From assembly GCA_002363955.1 (NCBI GenBank), contig DEXE01000006.1:186001-250000 (forward strand): DNA of 64,000 nt, written 5' to 3'. Below, piece after piece: positions 53,832 to 61,180 of this stretch. The position numbers were made by a program, and so were the translations under genes. This stretch comes from Methylophaga sp. UBA3192 (lineage in GTDB: Bacteria; Pseudomonadota; Gammaproteobacteria; Nitrosococcales; Methylophagaceae). Below the pieces are notes generated by a model. That model was given only the letters and a program-made list of their open reading frames with translations, had not been told where the DNA came from and ran no database searches. Each line of letters opens with the position of its first letter. Positions within the stretch are counted from its first letter, which is position 1.

Positions 53832-54323
53832 TTAATCGTTATCAGCAAGGTTATTGATAAGGGTAAGGATAACCTTTTTATTCGCTTCATTAAGACCACG
53901 GAATAAATCCAGCAATCGTTGTTCAGAATCTGTAATCGTAAATTCTTTAGCTGATGTTGAGCGGTAATCGTTGTGACTGATTTTTGCGGCGGCTGAATGT
54001 CGACGGTACTTATCATAACTGTGGGATAGTCGCATAACGATTTCCAGATTCAGACTAATCTCATGCTGCTGACTGAAATCGCGCAATAGTATCTTGAGAT
54101 CATCAGGGATGCGTAAACCAAAGGCTTCGGTATTAGTGCTTGTAGGGCACTTTTTCAGAAATTCTCGCACAGCCGTTTTATCGAAGCGATGGGCCAGACT
54201 TTTCTGTAATAAAAACAAAGCCTCGCTGGTCGTGCTCCGGTTGTGTTGTGTCGCCTCATAACGTAGCCAAGACATAAGCTCAGCAGGCAGTCGGAGGCCA
54301 AAAGGTCCTTTTCTCGCGCTCAT
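53832..54323 (-). CDS. Tandem Arc-type ribbon-helix-helix DNA-binding protein
   Basis: A 163-aa protein with two ribbon-helix-helix units in one chain. Unit 1 is at about residues 8-44 (FGLRLPAELMSWLRYEATQH) and unit 2 at about 68-104 (FGLRIPDDLKILLRDFSQQH, then LNLEIVMRLSHSY); the beta-strands start exactly 60 residues apart. A helical C-terminal region (about 131-163) may oligomerise. Arc-family proteins bind DNA as dimers; here one polypeptide could form the pseudo-dimer. It is divergent from the GGDEF-EAL gene, with a cluster of TACCA/TGGTA half-sites between them, suggesting local control. Confidence 0.75.
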   Translation of the reverse strand: MSARKGPFGLRLPAELMSWLRYEATQHNRSTTSEALFLLQKSLAHRFDKTAVREFLKKCPTSTNTEAFGLRIPDDLKILLRDFSQQHEISLNLEIVMRLSHSYDKYRRHSAAAKISHNDYRSTSAKEFTITDSEQRLLDLFRGLNEANKKVILTLINNLADND

Positions 54324-54363
54324 TAATTAAAGAGTGTAAACAGTTGTTATTGACATAGTTAGT

Positions 54364-54407
54364 TACCATCTGTAGTTTCATTACCACTGGTATCTATCAC
54401 CGTGGTA
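54364..54407. promoter_or_regulatory. Cluster of TACCA/TGGTA half-sites (candidate operator)
   Basis: TACCA at 54364 and 54382, TGGTA at 54388 and 54403. The middle pair forms the palindrome TACCACTGGTA (54382-54392). The cluster lies in the 194-base divergent gap between the ribbon-helix-helix gene and the PAS-GGDEF-EAL gene, as expected for an autoregulatory operator. Assignment by position and symmetry only. Confidence 0.45.
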
Positions 54408-54517
54408 TAAAGTTAAATAAAGTTTAGTCCTTATTACTGTGAAATCCCCGTGAATAAAGGGTAAACAGCTGACGAAACTTATGACTGAAAATCCACGTTA
54501 AGGACAAGGCAGGTAGT

Positions 54518-56578
54518 GTGAGAAACACATTATTAGAAAATGCTTTCAGGTTTGCACATGAAGGCATTGTCATCACGGATGAACATCAGAAAATTGTTGA
54601 TATCAATGAAGCGACTCAACACATTACCGGGTATTCACGATCAGAACTTATCGGCAGCAATCCCAAATTCCTTAGTGCTGAAAGCCAAAATAAAATTTTA
54701 AATCAGACCATCCTGCAATCATTGCATCGCAACGGTTTCTGGCAGGGTGAAGTGTCAAATAAACGGAAAGACGGTTCGCACTATATTGCCCGTTTGAGTG
54801 TGAAACGTATTCATGCTTTCAACAAACTGTTTTATCTGGTGCATCTCAGTGATGTGACTGCTGACCGAAAATATCGCGCTATCCTTTCTGATCTGATTCT
54901 CAACCGTAATTCGCATCAAATCCTCAACAAAAACCAGCTGGAAAATGATTTTGGTCAGATGAGCTCAATGGCTGATCAGAATAATGAAAAACTGGTAGTT
55001 GCCTTTATGGATCTGGATGAGTTCAAAACAATCAATGATATTCATGGCAAAGCGGTTGCAGATAATCTGCTGGACCAGGTACCAAATCGTGTGAAAACCG
55101 TATTAGCGGAAACAGACTGTATTGTGCGTTATGGCGGTGATGAGTTTGTTTTGATAATTGGTGGTATCAAAAATGATGCTATCGCATCACAAACAATCCA
55201 GAGGGTATTATCGACAATTGCCAGTCCGTTTATTGTGAACGAAGTGCCAATGATGATCACGGCATCCATCGGTTATACACTTTATCCAGATGACAAGGGC
55301 AGTCTGGATACCTTAATCCGTCATGCTGATCAGTGTATGTATAAGGCCAAGCTTGACGGAAAATCAACCTTGTTCGCCTATGATCCGGGTGAAGAAGAGC
55401 AGATTACCGAACGCAATCAGCAACTTCGTGAAATTGCCACAGCAATCCAGGAAGATCAGTTTGTTTTATTTTTTCAACCTAAAGTTACCCTCAGTACAGG
55501 GCATATTTTCGGTTTTGAGGCTTTGATTCGCTGGCAACATCCTGAAAAAGGTTTACTGACGCCGGATAGATTTATTGACCAGGTTTATGATACGGAACTG
55601 GAAGTCAGCCTTGGTCAATGGGTTATCCAGAAAGCCATAAAACAACTTTCCCAATGGCAGCAAGCTGGTCATAAGTATCAGTTAAGTATTAATCTGACGG
55701 CTTATCACTTGTCTACCAGCGACTTCTTCGATTGGTTGCAGTTTCAGATTAAACAATACCCCGAACTGGATACCAGTCGTTTTCAGATTGAGATCCTGGA
55801 AAGTAATCGTCTTAGTGATCTGAGTCTTATCAACAATGTGGTCGAGTTCTGTAAATCGGAGTTTGGTATTACCACCGCGCTGGATGATTTTGGTACAGGT
55901 TATTCCTCTCTCACTCATATTCGGGTATTGCCGGTCGATGTGGTGAAAGTGGATCAAAGTTTTGTCCGGCGGATGCTGACAGAACCCGAAGACTGCAAAA
56001 TTGTGGAAGGCGTCATAGCGCTTGCCCAATCATTTAATATTCAGGTGATTGCTGAGGGGGTTGAATCTATTGCTCACGGTGAAGTGCTATTGGCGATGGG
56101 CTGTAACCAGGCTCAAGGCTACGCGTTAGCCAGACCGATGCCGATTGAGCAGCTGATGACATTTTTAAGTGCTTATCAGCCTTTCAGCCAATGGTGTGCT
56201 CAATCAGGTCTGTTGAAGAATCATAAACAAGCCCGGTTGAGTTTATTTTATTTTTATTTAAAACACTGGATACATCAGCTTCAGGAACGACTGTTCGCTG
56301 AACCGGAGATCAAAACGGAGTGGCCGATAACACAATTAGCGGATTCTCATTGCGGGATCTGGCTGGAGAAAGCCCGTTATCATCATTACCTGGATAACAC
56401 AACGCTAGACCAAATCAGTCATTATCATCAATACATTTTTCACTCGGGGAATGATTTGCTGGCCAGTTACCTGGCGGGTGATATTCATGCCAGCCGAGCA
56501 GGCTATAACGCTCTTGAAACCACTTTCAAGACAACCCTTGCAGAATTGCATTCACTAATCAGACGAATGTCTGAATAA
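54518..56578 (+). CDS. PAS-GGDEF-EAL c-di-GMP enzyme with C-terminal CZB-like domain
   Basis: A soluble 686-aa protein with a GTG start. A PAS domain (about 5-115) is followed by GGDEF (motif 206-210 intact; the I-site position reads AETD, so RxxD is lost) and EAL (EALIRW 334-339, DDFGTGYSS 456-464, and AEGVES), so both cyclase and phosphodiesterase active sites look competent. Residues about 570-686 resemble the chemoreceptor zinc-binding (CZB) domain: His583, Cys612 in HCGIW, and a His pair near 637-642, then the usual GNDLLASYLAGD tail. The His pair is spaced HxxxxH instead of HxxxH. It lies directly upstream of the Zur-controlled zinc genes, suggesting zinc-responsive c-di-GMP turnover. 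Confidence 0.8.
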   Translation: MRNTLLENAFRFAHEGIVITDEHQKIVDINEATQHITGYSRSELIGSNPKFLSAESQNKILNQTILQSLHRNGFWQGEVSNKRKDGSHYIARLSVKRIHAFNKLFYLVHLSDVTADRKYRAILSDLILNRNSHQILNKNQLENDFGQMSSMADQNNEKLVVAFMDLDEFKTINDIHGKAVADNLLDQVPNRVKTVLAETDCIVRYGGDEFVLIIGGIKNDAIASQTIQRVLSTIASPFIVNEVPMMITASIGYTLYPDDKGSLDTLIRHADQCMYKAKLDGKSTLFAYDPGEEEQITERNQQLREIATAIQEDQFVLFFQPKVTLSTGHIFGFEALIRWQHPEKGLLTPDRFIDQVYDTELEVSLGQWVIQKAIKQLSQWQQAGHKYQLSINLTAYHLSTSDFFDWLQFQIKQYPELDTSRFQIEILESNRLSDLSLINNVVEFCKSEFGITTALDDFGTGYSSLTHIRVLPVDVVKVDQSFVRRMLTEPEDCKIVEGVIALAQSFNIQVIAEGVESIAHGEVLLAMGCNQAQGYALARPMPIEQLMTFLSAYQPFSQWCAQSGLLKNHKQARLSLFYFYLKHWIHQLQERLFAEPEIKTEWPITQLADSHCGIWLEKARYHHYLDNTTLDQISHYHQYIFHSGNDLLASYLAGDIHASRAGYNALETTFKTTLAELHSLIRRMSE

Positions 56579-56596
56579 GCCCGCCATAAACAAGTC

Positions 56597-56625
56597 TTGA
56601 CATCAGGCCGGGAAGTTGAAATGAT
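56597..56625 (+). promoter_or_regulatory. Candidate promoter of the zinc operon
   Basis: A consensus -35 TTGACA (56597-56602), a 17-base spacer and AATGAT (56620-56625) as -10. The predicted Zur operator covers the -10 and the likely start point, so binding would block transcription. Confidence 0.45.
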
Positions 56626-56642
56626 ATGATATATCATAATTT
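56618..56642. promoter_or_regulatory. zur box: Predicted Zur operator 1
   Basis: An A/T-rich imperfect palindrome whose core is ATGATATGATATATCAT (56621-56637), inside a GAAAT...ATTT frame similar in plan to the gammaproteobacterial Zur consensus (GAAATGTTATA and its mirror). It shares TGATATATC and flanking order with the site at 60,391. It lies immediately upstream of a zinc operon that includes zur. Confidence 0.6.
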
Positions 56643-56652
56643 GGAGCGTTTA

Positions 56653-57033
56653 ATGAAAGATGATTTGGCGATAGCCTGTTCCGGAGCCTGCATGGTTCAT
56701 TGCTTGTTAACACCGATGATAATCGGCTTTGGTGCTGCAGGACTGGTGGGAGAATGGTTAAGCTCGGAATGGGTTCACCGACTGATGTTGGTGCCTGTTG
56801 TTTTACTGGCTTTATTGAGCTTGCCTGGCTCCTACAGAGTACATAAAAATCAATGGCCCTTATTGCTTGGTGTAATGGGGGTTTTAACCATGGTGTCGGC
56901 GTTATTAGGGCCGGAATCCCTGGAAGCCTGGATAACGATAAGCGGTGGTCTGTTGCTGATTACGGCGCATCTGTGGAATCGCAAGTTATCTTTAAGATTA
57001 TTGCTACCTCAAAGAGAGCATGCAAATGGATGA
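56653..57033 (+). CDS. MerC-domain membrane protein
   Basis: A 126-aa inner-membrane protein with four probable helices and the MerC Cys cluster CSGACMVHC (Cys9, Cys13, Cys17). MerC proteins import mercury; chromosomal relatives under Zur control are thought to handle zinc. I start at 56653, which has GGAG six bases upstream; an in-frame ATG at 56626 lies inside the Zur operator and is rejected. It is first in a run of overlapping genes and overlaps dksA2 by eight bases. Confidence 0.8.
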   Translation: MKDDLAIACSGACMVHCLLTPMIIGFGAAGLVGEWLSSEWVHRLMLVPVVLLALLSLPGSYRVHKNQWPLLLGVMGVLTMVSALLGPESLEAWITISGGLLLITAHLWNRKLSLRLLLPQREHANG

Positions 57034-57436
57034 AAAAGCTTTATTAGCGGCTAAGGAAGCGGATTACATGAATGCTGAGCAACTGATCTTTTTTGACAAT
57101 CGACTTCAGCAACTCAGAACCGAAACATTAGACGAAATTACAGCAATAAAGACCCAAATACTGGGTAATAGTCAGGTCAGTGATGTACTGGACAGGGCAC
57201 AACAGGAAGAAGAGTCACAAATTGCTTTACGGATCGCTGATCGGAAACGTCAGCTGATTCCTAAAATTGATGCAGCACGTCAGCGAATCCGCTCAGGGGA
57301 GTATGGTTATTGTTTGCAAACCGGTGAACCAATCGGCATTGAACGATTATTGATTCGTCCAACCGCAGAATATTGCACTGATGTGAAAACCATTAATGAA
57401 CAAAAAGAAGGGCTTTATGAGCACAAAACCCGATAA
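57026..57436 (+). CDS. dksA2: DksA2-like zinc-independent RNA polymerase cofactor
   Basis: A DksA paralogue of about 136 aa. The coiled-coil tip motif DxxDxA (Asp53, Asp56, Ala58) needed for RNA polymerase action is present. The zinc finger is degenerate: Cys96 and Thr99 instead of CxxC, and Cys117 with Val120 instead of the second CxxC. This is the pattern of Pseudomonas DksA2, which replaces zinc-dependent DksA when zinc is scarce. GAGAG lies seven bases before the ATG at 57026. It overlaps both merC-like and GTPase genes. Confidence 0.88.
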   Translation: MDEKALLAAKEADYMNAEQLIFFDNRLQQLRTETLDEITAIKTQILGNSQVSDVLDRAQQEEESQIALRIADRKRQLIPKIDAARQRIRSGEYGYCLQTGEPIGIERLLIRPTAEYCTDVKTINEQKEGLYEHKTR

Positions 57437-58628
57437 ACGTTTGCCGGTAACGGTGTTGTCCGGCTTTCTGGGCGCTGGAAAAACGACGGTACTGAATCAT
57501 ATTCTGAATAACCGTAATGGTCTGAAGGTGGCGGTTATAGTGAATGATATGAGTGAAATCAATATCGATGCTCAGCAAATTCAGCAGGATGTGCAACTTA
57601 ACCGTGCTGAAGAAAAGCTGGTGGAAATGAGCAACGGTTGTATCTGCTGTACCTTACGGGAAGACCTGTTAATTGAAGTACGTCGACTGGCTGAAGAAAA
57701 ACGTTTTGACTATCTTGTCATCGAATCAACGGGCATTTCTGAACCTTTACCCATTGCTGAAACCTTTACTTTTGCCGATGAAGATGGCGAAAGCCTGTCA
57801 CAGATTGCCCGGCTGGATACCATGGTTACAGTGGTCGATGCGATAAATTTTCTGCGTGATTTTAATGAGGCCAGAAATCTGCAGGAAACGGTGGAAAGTC
57901 TGGGTGAAGAGGACATGCGTAGTGTGGCCGATTTGCTGGTAGAGCAGGTTGAGTTCTGCGATGTGATATTAATCAGCAAAACCGATTTATGCACCACTGA
58001 ACAATTAACGGAATTAACAGGTATTTTAAAAAGCCTTAATACCGAAGCAGAGTTGATTGCTATCGAAAATGGTCAGATCCCACTGGATAAAGTATTGGGA
58101 ACACATAAATTTAGCTTTGAAAAAGCCGAGCAAGCGGCGGGTTGGCTTAAAGAAATGCGCGGTGAACATATTCCTGAGACTGAAGAATATGGCATTAGCA
58201 GTTTCACCTATGTTGCCAGGCGACCGTTTCATCCACAGAAATTCTTTGAGTTTCTGCATCAGGACTGGCCTTGTGGCAAGTTAATTCGTTCCAAAGGTTA
58301 TTTCTGGTTGGCCAGCCGTCCACAGTTTGCTGGCCAATGGAATCAGGCTGGTGGCATTGCCCGTTATGGATTTGCCGGCATGTTCTGGAAAGCCATCCCG
58401 GAGAATCGCTGGCCGCAGGATGCCGAAAGTCTGCAAACCATCAAAGAGAATTGGCAGGAACCGTTTGGTGATATGCGTCAGGAACTGGTGTTTATCGGCC
58501 AGAACTTAAATCCCCAAGCCGTGACAGCCCAGCTGGATGATTGTCTGTTAAGCGATATCGAGTTACTGGCAGGTAAACCATTATGGGAGTCGTTACCTGA
58601 TCCATTTCCAGCATGGGATGCGGCTTAA
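57417..58628 (+). CDS. COG0523 family GTPase, putative zinc metallochaperone
   Basis: About 403 aa. A G3E GTPase with Walker A GFLGAGKT (residues 16-23), the metal-binding GCICC motif (Cys75, Cys77, Cys78) before TLRED, the ESTGISEP switch region, and a C-terminal CobW_C domain (RPFHPQKFFEFLHQDWP). Within this Zur-type operon it most likely delivers zinc to client enzymes (ZigA/ZagA/YeiR-like). The ATG at 57417 is used, with AAGAAGGG upstream and a 20-base overlap with dksA2. Confidence 0.88.
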   Translation: MSTKPDKRLPVTVLSGFLGAGKTTVLNHILNNRNGLKVAVIVNDMSEINIDAQQIQQDVQLNRAEEKLVEMSNGCICCTLREDLLIEVRRLAEEKRFDYLVIESTGISEPLPIAETFTFADEDGESLSQIARLDTMVTVVDAINFLRDFNEARNLQETVESLGEEDMRSVADLLVEQVEFCDVILISKTDLCTTEQLTELTGILKSLNTEAELIAIENGQIPLDKVLGTHKFSFEKAEQAAGWLKEMRGEHIPETEEYGISSFTYVARRPFHPQKFFEFLHQDWPCGKLIRSKGYFWLASRPQFAGQWNQAGGIARYGFAGMFWKAIPENRWPQDAESLQTIKENWQEPFGDMRQELVFIGQNLNPQAVTAQLDDCLLSDIELLAGKPLWESLPDPFPAWDAA

Positions 58629-58629
58629 A

Positions 58630-59292
58630 ATGAATCAGAGTGCATTAGCCGTAAACCCATTGTTTGAGCATGTACTCAAGGCAGATTCGCCATTAGTGAT
58701 GACAGCAATTTATGAGCCGCACATTAATCTGGTGGTCTGGCAACGCCAGTTAAGTAATGCGCTTGACCATTATATTGCGGAAGTAACTCAAGGACTCAAT
58801 GCGCTACAATTACGTACGGTTATTACCCCAGACGAAGTCAGTGACTGGTTAACCGGTTTATTACCTGATAAACCACAGCGAAATTTGTTTGTTGATGATG
58901 TCAGGCAATTAGTGGAAATGTATGCGGATTTGTTTGAGTTAAACTCGGTTGGCTTGCGCCTGAGTCTGATACACGAGACTATGTGTCCCAGATTTCATAC
59001 TGATCATCTGGCGTGCAGACTGGTAACCACTTATCATGGGCAGGGGAGTGAATGGTTAACAGAGGAAGCTGTAGATCGTTCAAAACTGGGGCCCGGTGCA
59101 CAAGGTTTAGCGGATCATTTATCGGGGATATACCAGGATAAAGTGGATATCCAACAATTGAATCAGGGTGATGTCGCATTATTGAAAGGTGATGGTTGGA
59201 TGGATAGTCAGGTGAGCGGCATTGTGCATCGCTCACCACATATTCATAAATCTGAGAAACGATTATTGTTAACCTTGGATTTTGCAGAGTGA
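58630..59292 (+). CDS. DUF1826 family protein with HxD...H...R pattern
   Basis: About 220 aa, DUF1826, a family I associate with Zur-regulated loci. CPRFHTDH (His123, Asp125), GIVHRSPHIH (His200) and EKRLLLTLDF (Arg211) give the order and spacing of a 2-His-1-carboxylate facial triad plus the 2-oxoglutarate-binding Arg of Fe(II)/2OG oxygenases. The surrounding segments (LVTTYHGQGSEWL, GDVALLKGDGW) resemble beta-strands of that fold. Activity is inference. An ATG at 58618 would overlap the GTPase gene by 11 bases; I use 58630. Confidence 0.7.
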   Translation: MNQSALAVNPLFEHVLKADSPLVMTAIYEPHINLVVWQRQLSNALDHYIAEVTQGLNALQLRTVITPDEVSDWLTGLLPDKPQRNLFVDDVRQLVEMYADLFELNSVGLRLSLIHETMCPRFHTDHLACRLVTTYHGQGSEWLTEEAVDRSKLGPGAQGLADHLSGIYQDKVDIQQLNQGDVALLKGDGWMDSQVSGIVHRSPHIHKSEKRLLLTLDFAE

Positions 59293-59309
59293 TTGGGAGA
59301 CAGATAAAA

Positions 59310-59885
59310 ATGCGGATAGCACCATATTTATTTTCTGCGGTTTGTGGCTTCGCTGTTATGCCCATCACAAACGCCCATGAAGAGTCTCATGGGCATAAAC
59401 ATCACGAGCATCATGAACAACACCAACATGAGGGACATCGCCATCATGGAGCGCATGTTCATGGCATGGCAACACTGGATTTAGTGATGGATGGTCAGGA
59501 ATTGATGTTGCATTTACAATCGCCGTTGATGAATTTTTTAGGTTTTGAGCACCAACCCGAAACAGAGCAGCAAAAGGCCATTTACCACGATATGTTGCAA
59601 CAACTGGAAATGTTGGATGTATTGCTGACCGTTGAAGGTTCAACTTGTAAAGCCGAGTCAATCGAAATCGATGAGCCTTTTGACAGTCAAGGTCAAGCAG
59701 GGCATGCGGATCTCGATGTCAGTTATTTTGTGCGTTGCGAACAGCCAGATAACATAACCGGTTTGAAAATCAATTTATTCGATGTGTATAACCGTCTGGA
59801 AACGTTGCAGGTTCAAATGGTGTTACCTACCGGTCAGCAGCAACTGGAATTAAATCCACAACGAACCACTATCCGGATCAACTAA
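59310..59885 (+). CDS. zrgA: DUF2796 His-rich periplasmic protein (ZrgA-like)
   Basis: A 191-aa secreted protein. Signal peptide about residues 1-21 (ITNAHE), then an exposed His-rich tract (about 22-50: HGHKHHEHHEQHQHEGHRHH and more), then a folded domain with two Cys (SSCK-like at STCKAES and VRCEQP) probably disulfide-bonded. This matches DUF2796, the ZrgA component of the Zur-regulated zinc uptake system I recall from Vibrio cholerae. It would capture zinc in the periplasm. The ATG at 59310 has GGGAGA nine bases upstream. It shares one base with the zur start (TAATG). Confidence 0.82.
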   Translation: MRIAPYLFSAVCGFAVMPITNAHEESHGHKHHEHHEQHQHEGHRHHGAHVHGMATLDLVMDGQELMLHLQSPLMNFLGFEHQPETEQQKAIYHDMLQQLEMLDVLLTVEGSTCKAESIEIDEPFDSQGQAGHADLDVSYFVRCEQPDNITGLKINLFDVYNRLETLQVQMVLPTGQQQLELNPQRTTIRIN

Positions 59886-60349
59886 TGACGACAGTCGATA
59901 TAGAGAATGTTCTGCAGCAGGCCGAACGTAGTTGCGTTGAGCATGGCGCCCGATTAACCAGTAAACGTAAGTACATTCTTGAAGTATTACTGAAAGCTGA
60001 GGCAGCGCGTTCAGCGTATGAGATTGCTGAACTTTATCGTCAGCAAACCAATGAAAATATTCCGGTGATGTCAGTGTATCGGATGCTGGACTTTCTGATG
60101 CAGAACAGCTTGGTTCATAAGCTGGCCTCCAATAATAAATTTATTGCCTGTGCCCATATTGCCTGTTCACATTCACACCAGACGCCTCAATTTCTGATTT
60201 GTGACAATTGTCAGCAGGTACGGGAAATCGGTGTAGATAAACAATTGATTCATGCATTGGAAGAGAGTATTGAGCACAATCATTTCCAGCTTAATAGCCC
60301 ACAGCTTGAACTGCATGGCTTGTGTGAAGCCTGCCAACAACAACGTTAA
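59885..60349 (+). CDS. zur: Zinc uptake regulator Zur (Fur family)
   Basis: A 154-aa Fur-family repressor. The winged-helix DNA-binding domain covers about residues 1-85 (SAYEIAELYRQQTNENIPVMSVYRMLDFL). Structural zinc Cys pairs are Cys106/Cys109 (ICDNC) and Cys147/Cys150 (LCEAC). SHSHQTP (96-101) and the Cys/His-rich FIACAHIACSH segment match Zur, not Fur. It lies last in the operon behind operator 1, so it would repress itself when zinc is replete. Confidence 0.92.
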   Translation: MTTVDIENVLQQAERSCVEHGARLTSKRKYILEVLLKAEAARSAYEIAELYRQQTNENIPVMSVYRMLDFLMQNSLVHKLASNNKFIACAHIACSHSHQTPQFLICDNCQQVREIGVDKQLIHALEESIEHNHFQLNSPQLELHGLCEACQQQR

Positions 60350-60390
60350 ATAGAAATTTTTTCATTCGCAGATTTACGTATTTTGCATTA

Positions 60391-60414
60391 AATTGATGTG
60401 ATATATCGTATTTA
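60391..60414. promoter_or_regulatory. zur box: Predicted Zur operator 2
   Basis: Core TTGATGTGATATATCGTATT, sharing TGATATATC and the flanking AA-T-GAT / TA-TT pattern with operator 1 at 56,618. It lies in the 119-base gap between zur and the ABC ATPase gene, 55 bases before that start. Confidence 0.55.
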
Positions 60415-60468
60415 TTATGGTGATCGTTTTGCCCGATACCCATTTGATAAAACGCTTCAGGAGAAACC

Positions 60469-61170
60469 ATGCTGGAAGTAAACCAGTTAACCAAATCATT
60501 TGGCAATCGAATTGCCGTTGATCATCTCAACTTCAAAATCGCTTCCGGTGAGGTTTTATGTTTATTGGGTGCCAATGGCGCGGGTAAGACAACAACGTTG
60601 AATATGTTGCTTGGCTTTACTGCACCAAGCAGTGGCAGCGCCACGCTGGAGGGTGATGACCTCTATCAGCAGGCCTCCTTATGCCGACAGAAAATCATGT
60701 ATGTGCCGGAAAACGTCAATCTTTATCCGCGTTTTAATGCCATTGAAAATATTCACTATCTGGCTGTGCTGGCCAAAATGAAATTAACTGACCAGCAAAT
60801 TCACGAAGCGTTGCTCAGTGCCGGACTCAAACCGGCTGACTTTACCAAGCATCTCGCAGAATATTCCAAAGGCATGCGGCAGAAAGTAGCCATTGCCTTT
60901 GCGTTGTTAAAACACGCTCGTTTGATATTGATGGATGAACCGACATCCGGTCTGGATCCGGTTGCCACTCAGGATTTTATTCAAGTAGTGAATACGATTA
61001 AATCTCGCGGTGCGGCAGTGTTGATCGTCACACATGATCTTTTATGCGCCCATCAACTGGCTGACCGGATTGGCATTATGAAACAAGGTCATTTAACCGA
61101 TCTCATTACCACGCAATCGTTAACACTGGATCAGCTAACGCAACGTTACTTTGATCAGTTTGCTGCCTAA
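60469..61170 (+). CDS. ABC transporter ATP-binding protein (ZrgC-like)
   Basis: A 233-aa ATPase of the ABC-2/NosF type. Walker A GANGAGKTT near residue 36, signature YSKGMRQK (the KGM variant of LSGGQ common in ABC-2 ATPases) and Walker B LILMDEPTSGLDPVA. AGGAGA lies before the ATG. It is preceded by Zur operator 2, followed by a TonB receptor and an ABC-2 permease, suggesting it powers a zinc-related transporter. Confidence 0.88.
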   Translation: MLEVNQLTKSFGNRIAVDHLNFKIASGEVLCLLGANGAGKTTTLNMLLGFTAPSSGSATLEGDDLYQQASLCRQKIMYVPENVNLYPRFNAIENIHYLAVLAKMKLTDQQIHEALLSAGLKPADFTKHLAEYSKGMRQKVAIAFALLKHARLILMDEPTSGLDPVATQDFIQVVNTIKSRGAAVLIVTHDLLCAHQLADRIGIMKQGHLTDLITTQSLTLDQLTQRYFDQFAA

Positions 61171-61180
61171 GGAATTTATG

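Noticed and set aside
54481..54501. Six-codon ORF upstream of the PAS-GGDEF-EAL gene
   Set aside because: Too short, no ribosome site, not in frame with the gene; likely chance.
56626..56652. Earlier in-frame ATG for the MerC-like gene
   Set aside because: It falls inside the predicted Zur operator and has no ribosome site; the ATG at 56653 has GGAG six bases upstream.
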